This document shows, one piece after another, positions 1 through 8,231 of a stretch of 64,000 bases of DNA. Position numbers and translations under genes: made by a program. The notes beneath the pieces are model-generated. The model searched no databases and was not told the DNA's origin. It saw nothing but the letters and a program-made list of their open reading frames with translations. Numbering within the stretch: position 1 is the first letter of the stretch; every line of letters starts with the position of its first letter. Origin of the DNA: Marivita sp046591575 (GTDB lineage Bacteria > Pseudomonadota > Alphaproteobacteria > Rhodobacterales > Rhodobacteraceae); assembly GCF_046591575.1 (NCBI RefSeq), contig NZ_JBIQWA010000010.1, forward strand, positions 62,001-126,000, in the 5' to 3' direction.

Positions 1-333
1 ATTGATCTTGTGTCCGCTGTGTTGAGCAAAGACATCACCCTTGAAATACAAGATCCGCTTGATGTGCAGCAGAGATCCGAGGTGACCGAACAGGAGCACC
101 AGATTTTGCTAATGGTGCGCTTTATGCGGCAGCAGGACAAGGCAAACGCGCGCAACGTTATGATGCAATTGTGCGATGGGCACATTTACGCGGCGGTGGT
201 ACGCGCGGCTTTGGCACTGGCGTCCCGGCTGGATCATACGGGACCAAATCATACTGGGCCAAATTATACTGGACCTGATCAAATAAGGTCGGTGCGAAAC
301 GCGAATGCCCCGCGCCTCAGCGCGGTCAGCTAG
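1..333 (+). CDS. Possible hypothetical protein, may be partial at window edge
   Basis: The frame is open from the window edge to a stop at 333. A GTG at position 10 would give 107 residues, but the gene could also begin outside the window. The middle part has an ordinary helical composition (EQEHQILLMVRFMRQQDKAN). The end carries a short NHTGP-type repeat encoded by 15-bp tandem repeats. No family was recognised and no clear ribosome-binding site is visible. It converges on the haem operon. It could equally be non-coding DNA at the end of a neighbouring gene, so confidence is low. Confidence 0.3.
   Translation: MDLVSAVLSKDITLEIQDPLDVQQRSEVTEQEHQILLMVRFMRQQDKANARNVMMQLCDGHIYAAVVRAALALASRLDHTGPNHTGPNYTGPDQIRSVRNANAPRLSAVS
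233..276 (+). repeat. Three tandem 15-bp repeats
   Basis: Three adjacent copies match the consensus ATCATACTGGGCCAA: 233-247, 248-262 and an imperfect third copy from 263. Read in frame with the doubtful ORF around them they give NHTGP-like pentapeptides. They could also be a cluster of operator half-sites near the end of the haem operon. Confidence 0.6.
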
Positions 334-381
334 GCAGAGCGGCGGCAAGGTTGGACGCGATCTTCAGATGCGCCGGGGCTC

Positions 382-699
382 TTACTGCGCTGCAATCGAC
401 TGGATGGTCTTGAAGCCCTCGAACCGGGGGCTGCCCTCGTGCAGCTTGGCGGTGTCGCGCGCTCCGGCATGGGCGGCGCGGAACTGTTCGCTTTTCGTCC
501 AGGCTTTGAACGCGTCTTCGCTGGCCCAGACTGTGTGCGAGGCATAGAGGATTTTCCCGTCTTCTTCCGGACCTTTGAGCATGTGGAATTCGACAAAACC
601 CTCCATCTCATGCAAATGGCTTTCGCGCCCCAGCCACAGGGCCTCGAATTCAGCGGCGTTGGCGCGTGTGACGGTAAATCGGTTCATTGCGATAAACAT
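382..699 (-). CDS. Antibiotic biosynthesis monooxygenase (ABM) protein, haem-degrading monooxygenase type
   Basis: This 105-residue protein has the small ferredoxin-like ABM fold pattern of the IsdG/HmoA family. Evidence is the N-terminal MNRFTV strand, the EFEALWLGRE helix, the FVEFHMLKG strand and the W..S..W..S...FR.AH. segment ending the domain. Such proteins oxidatively open the haem ring in the cytoplasm. It is the last gene of the leftward hmu operon, 20 nt after hmuV, with a GGAG site before the ATG. The context makes haem breakdown more likely than the other ABM roles, such as quinone or polyketide oxidation. The family call is firm; the substrate is inferred from the operon. Confidence 0.82.
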   Translation of the reverse strand: MFIAMNRFTVTRANAAEFEALWLGRESHLHEMEGFVEFHMLKGPEEDGKILYASHTVWASEDAFKAWTKSEQFRAAHAGARDTAKLHEGSPRFEGFKTIQSIAAQ

Positions 700-719
700 T
701 CGGAACTCCGTAGATTGGG

Positions 720-1508
720 TTATTCGGCAGCGGCGCGGGCCGCATGAGGCAAAAGAAAGGGCAGGTTGCCCGGCGGTGGACAGGATACACGCAGATCGCA
801 GCGATACGCGCGGCTGAGTGTTGCATTGGTCATGACGCGTGCGGGATGGCCGACGGCAAGAATTGATCCGTCCGACATAAGCACGATTTTGTCGGCGAAC
901 ATAGATGTCAGGTTTAAGTCATGCATCACGGCCACCACACCTCCGCCTGCATCGGCAAAATCGCGGGCGATTTTCATCACTTGTAACTGATGCGCAATGT
1001 CGAGACTTGCGACAGGTTCGTCAAGAAACAGCCATCGCGGGTCATCGTCGGGCTTGGCGTCGGGGATCTGTGCCAGAACGCGGGCCAGGTGGACGCGCTG
1101 CTGTTCGCCGCCTGACAATTCGTGATACGGGCGGTTGGTATAGCCTGCCAGATCGACCTTATCGAGTGCGGCAAGCGCGATGTGATCCTGATCGCCCGCT
1201 TCGCCGGTATGAAGCCCAATGCGCACGACCTCGATTACGGTGAACGGAAAAGCGAGTGTGGAGGATTGCGGCAGTACCCCGCGCAGGCGGGCGGCTTGCC
1301 ATGGCTCAAGCCGTTTCAGGCTATGCCCGTTCAACGTGATACTGCCCTCATAGGCGACATCGCCGGTCGCCGCGCGCAGGGTTGTGGTCTTGCCCGAGCC
1401 ATTGGGCCCGACGATACAGGTCACCGCACCGGGCAAGGCGCTCAGACTGACGTTTTTCAGCACATGTGCAGCGCCAAAATGCACGTTCAGATCGTTTATC
1501 AGCAACAT
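720..1508 (-). CDS. hmuV: Haem ABC importer, ATP-binding protein
   Basis: This 262-residue ABC ATPase powers haem import across the inner membrane. Visible motifs are Walker A GPNGSGKTT (residues 34-42), the signature LSGGEQQRVHLARVLAQ (near 132), Walker B WLFLDEPVASLD (near 160) and the switch histidine in VMHDLNL. Length and the fused Walker-signature spacing fit the FecE/BtuD/HmuV class. It lies 3 nt after hmuU in the same leftward operon, so it should be co-translated with its permease. The haem substrate is assigned from the hmuS-hmuT-hmuU context rather than from the ATPase itself. Confidence 0.95.
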   Translation of the reverse strand: MLLINDLNVHFGAAHVLKNVSLSALPGAVTCIVGPNGSGKTTTLRAATGDVAYEGSITLNGHSLKRLEPWQAARLRGVLPQSSTLAFPFTVIEVVRIGLHTGEAGDQDHIALAALDKVDLAGYTNRPYHELSGGEQQRVHLARVLAQIPDAKPDDDPRWLFLDEPVASLDIAHQLQVMKIARDFADAGGGVVAVMHDLNLTSMFADKIVLMSDGSILAVGHPARVMTNATLSRAYRCDLRVSCPPPGNLPFLLPHAARAAAE

Positions 1509-1511
1509 CGT

Positions 1512-2582
1512 CTAAAACCCCATCGCGCTGCGGTTGCGCAGAAGTATCCAAAGAAACACCGGCGCGCCAAGGACAGCGGTGACAATGCCAATCGGCATCT
1601 CAGCCGGAGCAATGACGACCCGGGCAATCACATCCGCCAGCAACAAAAGCGACGCCCCGAGGAGCGCGGAATTGATCAGCAGGGCGCGGTGATCCGGGCC
1701 GGTCGCGATGCGCAGCACATGGGGCACGACGATGCCGATAAAACCGATCCCTCCTGAGACGGCCACGGCGGCCCCTGTTGCCATCGCGACAGAAAGAATG
1801 GCGCGGTTCTTCATGCGCTGAACGGGTATACCGATATGCGCGGCGGTCGCTTCGCCCAAAGCCAGACCGTTCAGCCCGCGTGCCAGCGCGCAGGCGGCCA
1901 ACACCGACACGGCGATCAGCGGGCCGGCCACCATGATTTTGGTCCAGCTTGCCCCGGCAATGGACCCAAGTCCCCAAAAGGTCAGATCCCTGAGCTGTCG
2001 ATCATCGGCGGCATAGACCAAAAGCCCGGACACTGCCCCCGCCAAAGCGCCAAGCGCGATCCCGGCCAGCAACATGGTTGCAACGGAAGTGACACCGCCG
2101 CGCGTGGCGACGCGGTAAAGCAGCATGGTCGATGCCCAACCCCCAAAGAAGGCCGCAAGCGGCACAAGGTACGGGCCAAGAACCGGTGCAAGCCCAAAGG
2201 GCAACAGCCCGCCAATCACGATGGCCGCCACAGCCCCAAGCCCTGCGCCAGCGCTCACGCCGATGATGCCCGGATCGGCAAGGGGATTGCGGAAAAGCCC
2301 CTGCATCACAGCACCCGATACCGCCAGCGCCGCACCAACCAGAATGCCCATGGCCAGTCTTGGCAGGCGAATGTCAAACAGAACCACCGACGCCATGGCT
2401 TCGGGCGCTTCACCGCGCAACAGCGCGCGGGCCATGTCCCAGGGGGTGATGCCGGTCGCGCCAACCGTAAGACTAAGAAGCGACACGACGATCAGGAACA
2501 ACAACAGCACCACATGCATGCGCCGCGCAAAGCCAAGACGGTCCAATGGCGCGGCATGTGCGGTATCGGAAAGGGCGACCAT
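1512..2582 (-). CDS. hmuU: Haem ABC importer, permease (FecCD family)
   Basis: This 356-residue polytopic inner-membrane permease belongs to the FecCD/BtuC family and would form the haem channel as a dimer. The family hallmarks are present: RLPR (IRLPRLAMGILVGAALAVSG), GMQGLFRNPLADPGIIGVSAGAGLG, and GIGFIGIVVPHVLRIATG with the following HR.LL. segment near the end. About ten hydrophobic helices can be traced. It starts 3 nt after hmuT and ends 3 nt before hmuV, a tight operon arrangement. Confidence 0.95.
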   Translation of the reverse strand: MVALSDTAHAAPLDRLGFARRMHVVLLLFLIVVSLLSLTVGATGITPWDMARALLRGEAPEAMASVVLFDIRLPRLAMGILVGAALAVSGAVMQGLFRNPLADPGIIGVSAGAGLGAVAAIVIGGLLPFGLAPVLGPYLVPLAAFFGGWASTMLLYRVATRGGVTSVATMLLAGIALGALAGAVSGLLVYAADDRQLRDLTFWGLGSIAGASWTKIMVAGPLIAVSVLAACALARGLNGLALGEATAAHIGIPVQRMKNRAILSVAMATGAAVAVSGGIGFIGIVVPHVLRIATGPDHRALLINSALLGASLLLLADVIARVVIAPAEMPIGIVTAVLGAPVFLWILLRNRSAMGF

Positions 2583-2585
2583 GGA

Positions 2586-3482
2586 TCAACTTTCCCGCAA
2601 TGCGGCGGACAGTTTGCGCACCGCCTCAGCGGTTCTTGGGCCAAAGCCCAGCAACAGCAATCCGTTCATCTTGATCACCGCGCGGGCCTCTGCGGCGGGT
2701 GTTGTTGCAATGGCGGGCAGATCAAGAAGATCGTCGGTGGCCATGCCGAAATCGCCGTCTCGATCCATCATCAAGATTGCATCCGGCGCAGCCGCGATCA
2801 CCGCCTCATCCGAAATCTGCTTGTAGCCTTCGAAATCGGTGATGGCATTTGTGCCACCTGCCATTTTGATGACGCCATCCGCTTCGGTTCCGGTTCCCGA
2901 CGCCATGATGCGTCCGCCTTCGGTGCTTAGAATAAACATCACCCGCTTGCCGGAGCCGCCATTTGCCTGTGCCGCCGTTTCCGCAGCCGCAAGCGCCGCC
3001 GAGGTTTCAGAGATCAACGCATCCGCGCGGTCTTTTACATCCAAAGCGTCCCCGACGATGCGGATCTTGTTCAGAATTCCCTGTGCCGAAAAGTCATCGG
3101 GTACGACCACCATCTCAACCGACGCATCCCGAAGCACGTCAATGGCTTCGGGGGGGCCGGCACCGTCTTCCGCTATGATCAGCTTGGGGTTCACGGCAAG
3201 CACGCCTTCGGGCGACAGCGCACGGATGTATCCGACATCCGGCAGCGCCTCGGTTTCGGGTGGCCAGCTGGAGGTTGTGTCGCGCCCCACCAGGCGGTGT
3301 TGCTGATCCAGCGCGTAGATGATTTCCGTAACCGAACCGCCAATCGACAGCACATCGGCCTCTGGGGAGCTGGCGGTGGCGTGGTTCTGGATGCTGACGG
3401 ACCATGCAAAGGCGGCCCCCAACATCGCAATGAACATGGACATATAGATTGTAAACCCGTCCGAACATGCCTGTCTGCTCAT
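2586..3482 (-). CDS. hmuT: Periplasmic haem-binding protein
   Basis: This 298-residue substrate-binding protein should receive haem in the periplasm and pass it to HmuUV. It has an N-terminal hydrophobic segment (about residues 13-32) that can act as a signal or anchor, then the class III binding-protein start VLSIGGSVTEIIYALDQ. The conserved tyrosine region DVGYIRALSPEG follows; this tyrosine is a haem ligand in characterised HmuT/ShuT/PhuT proteins. The start codon overlaps the stop of hmuS (3479-3482), suggesting translational coupling. The 298-residue length is normal for the family. Confidence 0.93.
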   Translation of the reverse strand: MSRQACSDGFTIYMSMFIAMLGAAFAWSVSIQNHATASSPEADVLSIGGSVTEIIYALDQQHRLVGRDTTSSWPPETEALPDVGYIRALSPEGVLAVNPKLIIAEDGAGPPEAIDVLRDASVEMVVVPDDFSAQGILNKIRIVGDALDVKDRADALISETSAALAAAETAAQANGGSGKRVMFILSTEGGRIMASGTGTEADGVIKMAGGTNAITDFEGYKQISDEAVIAAAPDAILMMDRDGDFGMATDDLLDLPAIATTPAAEARAVIKMNGLLLLGFGPRTAEAVRKLSAALRES

Positions 3483-4531
3483 GCCGCCACCCCTGTCACA
3501 CTGTCGAGCGTTTCCACGATCCGGCCCCAGGCCGGGCGACTGTCCCGGCCATCTTTGCCAAGACCGAAGACCTGAAGGATCAGCCCGCCGTCGGCATCAA
3601 ACGCTTCGACCGAAATGGCCGGACCGCGCTGCGTGGGTTTGTCGACGGCCCACACTTCGGCAATCTTGTCGCGCCGCAAATGCAGATTAAAGCGCGGGTC
3701 CATGACATTTTGCCAGGGGCCCATCGGTTTCAGCGTTTCAATCGGGCCAGTGTGGATCTGGATGCAGCCGCGATTGCCCACGAAAAGCATGATCTCGATT
3801 CCGGAGGCCTGCACCTTGTGCAGCATCTGATCCACGGCCGTGGTCGCCAATTGTCGGACAAAGGGTGCGCCCGCGATGCGATATGCGCCAAGCCGGTTCA
3901 TCTTGAGCTTGGAACACAGCCGCAGGAATTGATGTGTATCGGTTAACCGTGCCCATTCCTTGCGCAGAATATCCGTCTTGTCCGGTGCCGATTTTGCGGC
4001 CTCAACAGGTTTGCGCTGGCCAATCTCGGGCAGGGGGGCCTGATCGGGAATGGCCAATTCTCGGGCAATCGTGTCCCACGCGTTGAGGTCTGAGCCGTCG
4101 CGCAAAAACACCTTGTGGATCGCGTCACCGGCGGCGTCAAAAATCTGAATCGAGCGACGCGTGCCTGCGTCGGAGGGTTTTTCGACCATAAGCGCGTGGA
4201 CCCAATGCGACGGAAAGATGCGCAGGTCGATGTCTTCGGTCAGGACCATGGCGGCATGTTGGCCGGGGTGATACGCATCATAAATTCCGACCTTTTCGTG
4301 AACCGCCGCGTCCACGCGGGTCAGGGCCATCACCTCGCCCAATTGCATCGCGGCGGGCATGGTTTTATCCGGATGCGCGTCGATGCGGGTCACGCCTTGG
4401 CCGACATGTGCGCAGGCCAGCTGAAATTCGGAAATGCCAAGTTTCGCGGCAAGATCCCGTTCACGCAATTTGGGCCATTCGGCCTGAGCGTTCTGAATAT
4501 CCTCGATCGAAAGGGGGGTATGTTCAGCCAT
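3479..4531 (-). CDS. hmuS: Haemin-degrading/haem-trafficking protein
   Basis: This cytoplasmic HemS/HmuS-family protein of about 350 residues binds incoming haem and traffics or degrades it. It has the typical two repeated halves. The first begins with the KLRERDLAAKLGISEFQL segment and the second has GCIQIHTGPIETLKPMGPW followed by DPRFNLHLR. An upstream in-frame ATG at 4594 would add 21 residues. The ATG at 4531 is preferred because the family alignment begins there and a GAGG site precedes it. It is the first gene of the leftward hmu operon and is divergent from hmuR. Confidence 0.93.
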   Translation of the reverse strand: MAEHTPLSIEDIQNAQAEWPKLRERDLAAKLGISEFQLACAHVGQGVTRIDAHPDKTMPAAMQLGEVMALTRVDAAVHEKVGIYDAYHPGQHAAMVLTEDIDLRIFPSHWVHALMVEKPSDAGTRRSIQIFDAAGDAIHKVFLRDGSDLNAWDTIARELAIPDQAPLPEIGQRKPVEAAKSAPDKTDILRKEWARLTDTHQFLRLCSKLKMNRLGAYRIAGAPFVRQLATTAVDQMLHKVQASGIEIMLFVGNRGCIQIHTGPIETLKPMGPWQNVMDPRFNLHLRRDKIAEVWAVDKPTQRGPAISVEAFDADGGLILQVFGLGKDGRDSRPAWGRIVETLDSVTGVAA

Positions 4532-4605
4532 ATGCCGAGCCTCATCACTGGATTGAGTTTGCTTGGCTAGACCACAGGTAACACAGGTGGACATGGCTGA
4601 ATCAA

Positions 4606-4622
4606 ATACGCGCAGCGCGTAT
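4606..4622. promoter_or_regulatory. GC-rich perfect palindrome in the hmuS-hmuR divergent region
   Basis: The sequence ATACGCGCAGCGCGTAT is an 8-bp perfect inverted repeat around a single central A. It lies between the divergent hmuS and hmuR genes, 11 bp from the iron-operator-like site. It looks like a dimeric regulator site. A short transcript hairpin is also possible. The cognate protein is unknown. Confidence 0.5.
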
Positions 4623-4632
4623 CAATTATTCT

Positions 4633-4647
4633 TGACTGTTATTATCA
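4633..4647. promoter_or_regulatory. Candidate iron-responsive operator (TGA-N9-TCA, RirA/Iron-Rhodo type)
   Basis: TGACTGTTATTATCA fits the TGA-N9-TCA pattern known for RirA-type iron-responsive operators in alphaproteobacteria. It overlaps TTGACT, a possible -35 element for hmuR, and lies about 115 nt before the hmuR ATG. That placement would let an iron regulator repress the receptor and perhaps the divergent hmu operon. The match is seen directly; regulator identity and function are inferred. Confidence 0.6.
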
Positions 4648-4761
4648 GAAATAGTACCGCCTGCAAGCAAGAGTTACAGGCGTCTTCGAAAAATACGCCT
4701 ATTCCGCCCCGCGAGCGTTTGGCCAGCAAGGTGAATTCTGCCAAATTCCAAAGGGGATCTC

Positions 4762-6783
4762 ATGTCCAAAACACTGCTTCGCAGCACAACGGCGCTTGTG
4801 CTTGTCAGCCTGTTGCCTGTTCAGGCCGTCGCACAAGAGGAGGACGGCTTTCTTGGTACGCTCTTTCTGACGTTTGGCAAACGGGATTTGCAAGTCGGCA
4901 CACCGGTGACATCCACCGTGGTCGACGACGCCGAAATCGCAGACCGTCAGGCCGGCACCATCGCGCAATTGATCGACACGGTGCCGGGTGTGTCGCTGGT
5001 GAACGGGTCCACGCCGCAAGGATCGGGCATCAATATCCGTGGCTGGGGCGCGAACACGACCTTTGGCAACGATCAAAAGATCGCGGTTGTTGTTGATGGC
5101 GCGCGCGTCGGTTCGGAAGAATTATACCGTATGGGCACGCAATTGTTCACCGATCCGCTGCTTTACCGCGAGGTCGAGGTGTTCCGTGGCACGATCGGCA
5201 GTTTTGAATACGGCTCCGGCATTGTCGGCGGCGTTGTTCGGCTGGAAACCAAAGACGCGTCCGACTTCACCAACGGCGAGGTCGGGTTTCGTTTTGCGCA
5301 GACACTGGAAGGCACGTCCAACGGCAATGGGGTGGCAAGCTCCAGTATTCTTGCGTGGCAGCCGACAGAACGGGCCGAGTTTCTGGCCAATTACACGATC
5401 CGTCGCGGCGATGATCTTGAAAACGGTGATGGAGACGAGATCGGCAACAGCTCCGTAGACATGCCGTCCTGGTTGGCCAAAGGAAAATTCACCTTTGGGC
5501 AGGACAATGACCAGTCGCTCACCTTGTCCGTCACGAGTTCGGTCAATGACGAATCCGATGTGCCGCAAAACGAATTTGCCAGCGTGTCCGACCTGTTTGG
5601 CCGCGTGGACCGGGTGCGCGATACGCAGCAGGCGTCCTTGCGCTATAACTGGAACCCTGCGGGAAATGACCTGATCGACCTGTCCGTCGACCTGACCTAT
5701 TCAGAAGAGGATATCGAACAGGATTATATCGAAGGCTCGTCGCCATTTGAAAATGATCCCGGCTTTGGTGGGCAAATCCGCGCGCTTGCGAATGCGGATC
5801 ACAACTATACAGAGACGGCTTTGAACGTCAAAAACCGGTCTTTGTTCACGACAGGCGCAATTGACCATAACCTTCTGGTCGGCACCGAAGTGCGCTTGCG
5901 CGAACGCGCCGAAAACGAGCTGAACAATGCCGCAAGCGCGTTTGGCGGCACGGACCGGCGCTTTGCGGTTTATGCGATCAACGAAATGACAACCGGTCCG
6001 TGGACGATCATGCCAGCGCTGCGCTACGAGCAGTCAAACATCGAAAGCGACACCTTCGGCGATTTCGACAATGACGCCTGGATGGGGGGCCTGGCGCTGG
6101 CCTATGAATTGAACAACGGTGTGTCGATCTTTGGCAGCTACGCATATACCGAAGGTTTGCCACCGATTGATGACGTCAGCAGCCTTGTGCGTGCCAACCT
6201 GAATGAAAAGTCTGAAACCTATGAAATCGGCGTTGGCTATGGTGGGGACGGGGTGTTCGCTGCGGGTGATAATTTCTCGATCCGGGCGAACCTGTATCAC
6301 ACCACCACCTGGGACATCACGTCCTACACGGTTCCGGGGTCGGTGATCGACAATCTGGACAACGTCGAAACCAACGGGCTTGAGCTTGAGGCATCATATG
6401 GTTTGGAAGACGGGTTTTACCTGGATCTGAACGCGAATATCGCGGATGGGCGCGAGGTCTATCCGGGTGGCGACGACGCAGTCTGGCGAAACACGCCTGC
6501 GGACACAGCCCGCCTGACCGTTGGCAAACGCTGGGGTGAACAGCTTGATTTAAGTTGGGAATTGCTGGTCGCGGGGGACGCCGAGGATAATACAGGCGAA
6601 ACCTTTGATGGGTACAATGTCAGCAACATTCGCGCGACCTATGTCCCGCAATCCGGTGCATTCGCGGATTTCGAGGTGCGTGTCGGGGTCGAGAATGTGT
6701 TTGACACGAATTACCGCCCCTACCTGTCCAGCAAGGATCAACCAGGCCGGAACTTTAAGCTGACGCTGACCAAGGTTTTCTGA
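4762..6783 (+). CDS. hmuR: TonB-dependent outer-membrane haem receptor
   Basis: This 673-residue outer-membrane receptor would import haem using energy from TonB-ExbBD. It has a signal peptide ending near AVAQ (residue 25) and a plug domain from about 45 to 165 (IAQLIDTVPGVSLVNG, INIRGWG, VVVDGAR, EVEVFRGTIGSFEYGSGIVGG). The beta-barrel ends in a terminal phenylalanine (LTKVF), as expected for outer-membrane insertion. An AAGGGG site precedes the ATG. The FRAP/NPNL motif region seen in many haem receptors is weakly conserved here (TEGLPPIDD and NLNEKSETYEIG). Haem specificity therefore rests mainly on the adjacent hmu operon. Confidence 0.92.
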   Translation: MSKTLLRSTTALVLVSLLPVQAVAQEEDGFLGTLFLTFGKRDLQVGTPVTSTVVDDAEIADRQAGTIAQLIDTVPGVSLVNGSTPQGSGINIRGWGANTTFGNDQKIAVVVDGARVGSEELYRMGTQLFTDPLLYREVEVFRGTIGSFEYGSGIVGGVVRLETKDASDFTNGEVGFRFAQTLEGTSNGNGVASSSILAWQPTERAEFLANYTIRRGDDLENGDGDEIGNSSVDMPSWLAKGKFTFGQDNDQSLTLSVTSSVNDESDVPQNEFASVSDLFGRVDRVRDTQQASLRYNWNPAGNDLIDLSVDLTYSEEDIEQDYIEGSSPFENDPGFGGQIRALANADHNYTETALNVKNRSLFTTGAIDHNLLVGTEVRLRERAENELNNAASAFGGTDRRFAVYAINEMTTGPWTIMPALRYEQSNIESDTFGDFDNDAWMGGLALAYELNNGVSIFGSYAYTEGLPPIDDVSSLVRANLNEKSETYEIGVGYGGDGVFAAGDNFSIRANLYHTTTWDITSYTVPGSVIDNLDNVETNGLELEASYGLEDGFYLDLNANIADGREVYPGGDDAVWRNTPADTARLTVGKRWGEQLDLSWELLVAGDAEDNTGETFDGYNVSNIRATYVPQSGAFADFEVRVGVENVFDTNYRPYLSSKDQPGRNFKLTLTKVF

Positions 6784-6831
6784 TCCGCCTGTCATTTGCG
6801 GTGGTCTCAGGTCTGAATTCACTCATATCTG

Positions 6832-6860
6832 GGGCCAGCACTGTGCCGCCTCCCTGGCCC
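6832..6860. terminator. Hairpin between convergent hmuR and tonB
   Basis: GGGCCAG at 6832-6838 can pair with CTGGCCC at 6854-6860 across a 15-nt loop, between two convergent genes. There is no run of Ts, so it is a weak candidate for a shared terminator. Confidence 0.35.
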
Positions 6861-6879
6861 TCATCAGGGGGGCGGTGGA

Positions 6880-7857
6880 TTATCCGCCCTGAACGACAAA
6901 GGTATAGGTGCGGCGTGCCCCCTGCGGTGGGCGCGGAAACGGCCCCGCGCGTCTGACAATCTGTAGTGCGGCGCGATCAAATCGGCTGTTGCCCGAGCTG
7001 CTGGCGATTGAAACTGACGCCACATCGCCACTTGCCGTGATGGAAAACTGGACGCGTGCGGTGCCGCGTCCATTTGGGCGGCGCACCCGTGACAGCTTGC
7101 TCCAGACTTGGCCTGGATAGTTGCTGGCTGCGGCATTGCCTTCGGACTGTGCTGTGCCTTGCGCGGTGCCCTGGCGTGCGGCTGTTGCGGTGCGCGTGCC
7201 GGTGCTGGACCCCTTGGTGGCGTTGCGGTTGGCGTTCCCGCGGGACGTGGTCTGTTGTTTCGGCTTTGGGGCCGCTTTCGGGGTATGCGCCGTTTCAAAC
7301 GCCTTGGTCCGTCGCTGCGGGCGTTTCGACGCCAGCGGCGCTGCGGTGATCTCTTCTTCTGCCGTCAGCGTTTCGATCTGGTGCGGTGTGTCAGGGGCTG
7401 ACGGTTGCGGTGCCGCTTCGGGAGACGTTGGTTGCAGGGCGGTCGATTGCGTCAGCATGGCGGTGGCACGCAAGGCTGCAATCGCTTCGACCTGCGGCTT
7501 TGGCAGAAGGGCAGCACCCGTTTGTTGCGCGGGCTGGGGTGGCGCGGGTTGCGGTGCCATTGGCGCTGGGCGCGCATGTGTCGTTTGTTGATGCTCGACG
7601 CGGTCGGTCTTTGTGGGGCTGGTCTGGGACACCGGCGTCGGTTCAGCTGGGTCCGTGGCGTCTTGCGTGATGGTGGCCGCGCTGAGCGTACCCACGGCCA
7701 TATCTGCAAACCCGGTTCCGATCTTGACCTCCGCGCTGCCGCGTTGTGCTTCGACGCGGATGTCTTCCGGGGCAGAGACAGCCAAAACAAACGCCCCATG
7801 AGCAGCCAAGGCTGTGCTGGCGGCAAGGATTTTCCAGACCGGTGAACGAGGGATCAT
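6880..7857 (-). CDS. tonB: TonB-family energy transducer
   Basis: This 325-residue protein would span the periplasm from the ExbB-ExbD motor to HmuR. It has one N-terminal membrane helix (about residues 10-28), a long proline/alanine/threonine-rich spacer with PAPMAPQPAPPQPAQQ near residue 100, and a basic, low-complexity segment. A C-terminal TonB domain follows from about 240 (YPGQVWSKLSRVRRPNGRG, then GRGTARVQFSI, ASSSGNSRFDRAAL, PFPRPPQG). It is the last gene of the leftward exb operon and overlaps exbD by ATGA. It converges on hmuR. Confidence 0.9.
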   Translation of the reverse strand: MIPRSPVWKILAASTALAAHGAFVLAVSAPEDIRVEAQRGSAEVKIGTGFADMAVGTLSAATITQDATDPAEPTPVSQTSPTKTDRVEHQQTTHARPAPMAPQPAPPQPAQQTGAALLPKPQVEAIAALRATAMLTQSTALQPTSPEAAPQPSAPDTPHQIETLTAEEEITAAPLASKRPQRRTKAFETAHTPKAAPKPKQQTTSRGNANRNATKGSSTGTRTATAARQGTAQGTAQSEGNAAASNYPGQVWSKLSRVRRPNGRGTARVQFSITASGDVASVSIASSSGNSRFDRAALQIVRRAGPFPRPPQGARRTYTFVVQGG

Positions 7858-8231
7858 TCAAGCGCCCTTTCGGTTACAATATGCACTGACTCCGCCCCTG
7901 CGATGCGCAGGCTGCGGGCCACGCGGATCAGTTCGGCGGCATCCAGATTCTGGTCGGGAACAATGCGGGCCACGCCATCGGTGGCGTTGCTCCAATACGC
8001 CTCTGGATCAGCAATGCTTTGGCCGCGATAACTCAGCCGTCCGTCCCGATGCACAACCAGCGCATCAGGCGGTGCGCGCCCGTCCAAATCGGCTGTGCGC
8101 ACAAGGGTCAGATCGCCTTCAATCGGCTGCGTCAGCGTGCCTGCGACCATGAAGAACACCAGCATCAGAAACACGATGTTGATCAGCGCGATGGTTGGCT
8201 CTCGTTTGCTGCTGGGGCGGATGCGTTTCAT
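7854..8231 (-). CDS. exbD: ExbD-type proton-channel subunit (second copy of the haem-linked motor)
   Basis: This 125-residue protein has one membrane helix (IALINIVFLMLVFFMVAG, about residues 14-31) after a basic cytoplasmic start, then a periplasmic domain ending in AESVHIVTE. The helix lacks the usual aspartate of ExbD/TolR (the D of MTSLIDVIF in its partner) and has asparagine there (LINIVFL). The other ExbD may therefore carry the proton-path residue. It overlaps both neighbours (exbD upstream, tonB downstream) by ATGA-type junctions. Confidence 0.88.
   Translation of the reverse strand: MKRIRPSSKREPTIALINIVFLMLVFFMVAGTLTQPIEGDLTLVRTADLDGRAPPDALVVHRDGRLSYRGQSIADPEAYWSNATDGVARIVPDQNLDAAELIRVARSLRIAGAESVHIVTERALE

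Noticed and set aside
1836..2930. 364-residue plus-strand frame across hmuU and hmuT
   Set aside because: It crosses two well-supported genes on the other strand and has a low-complexity, shadow-like composition.
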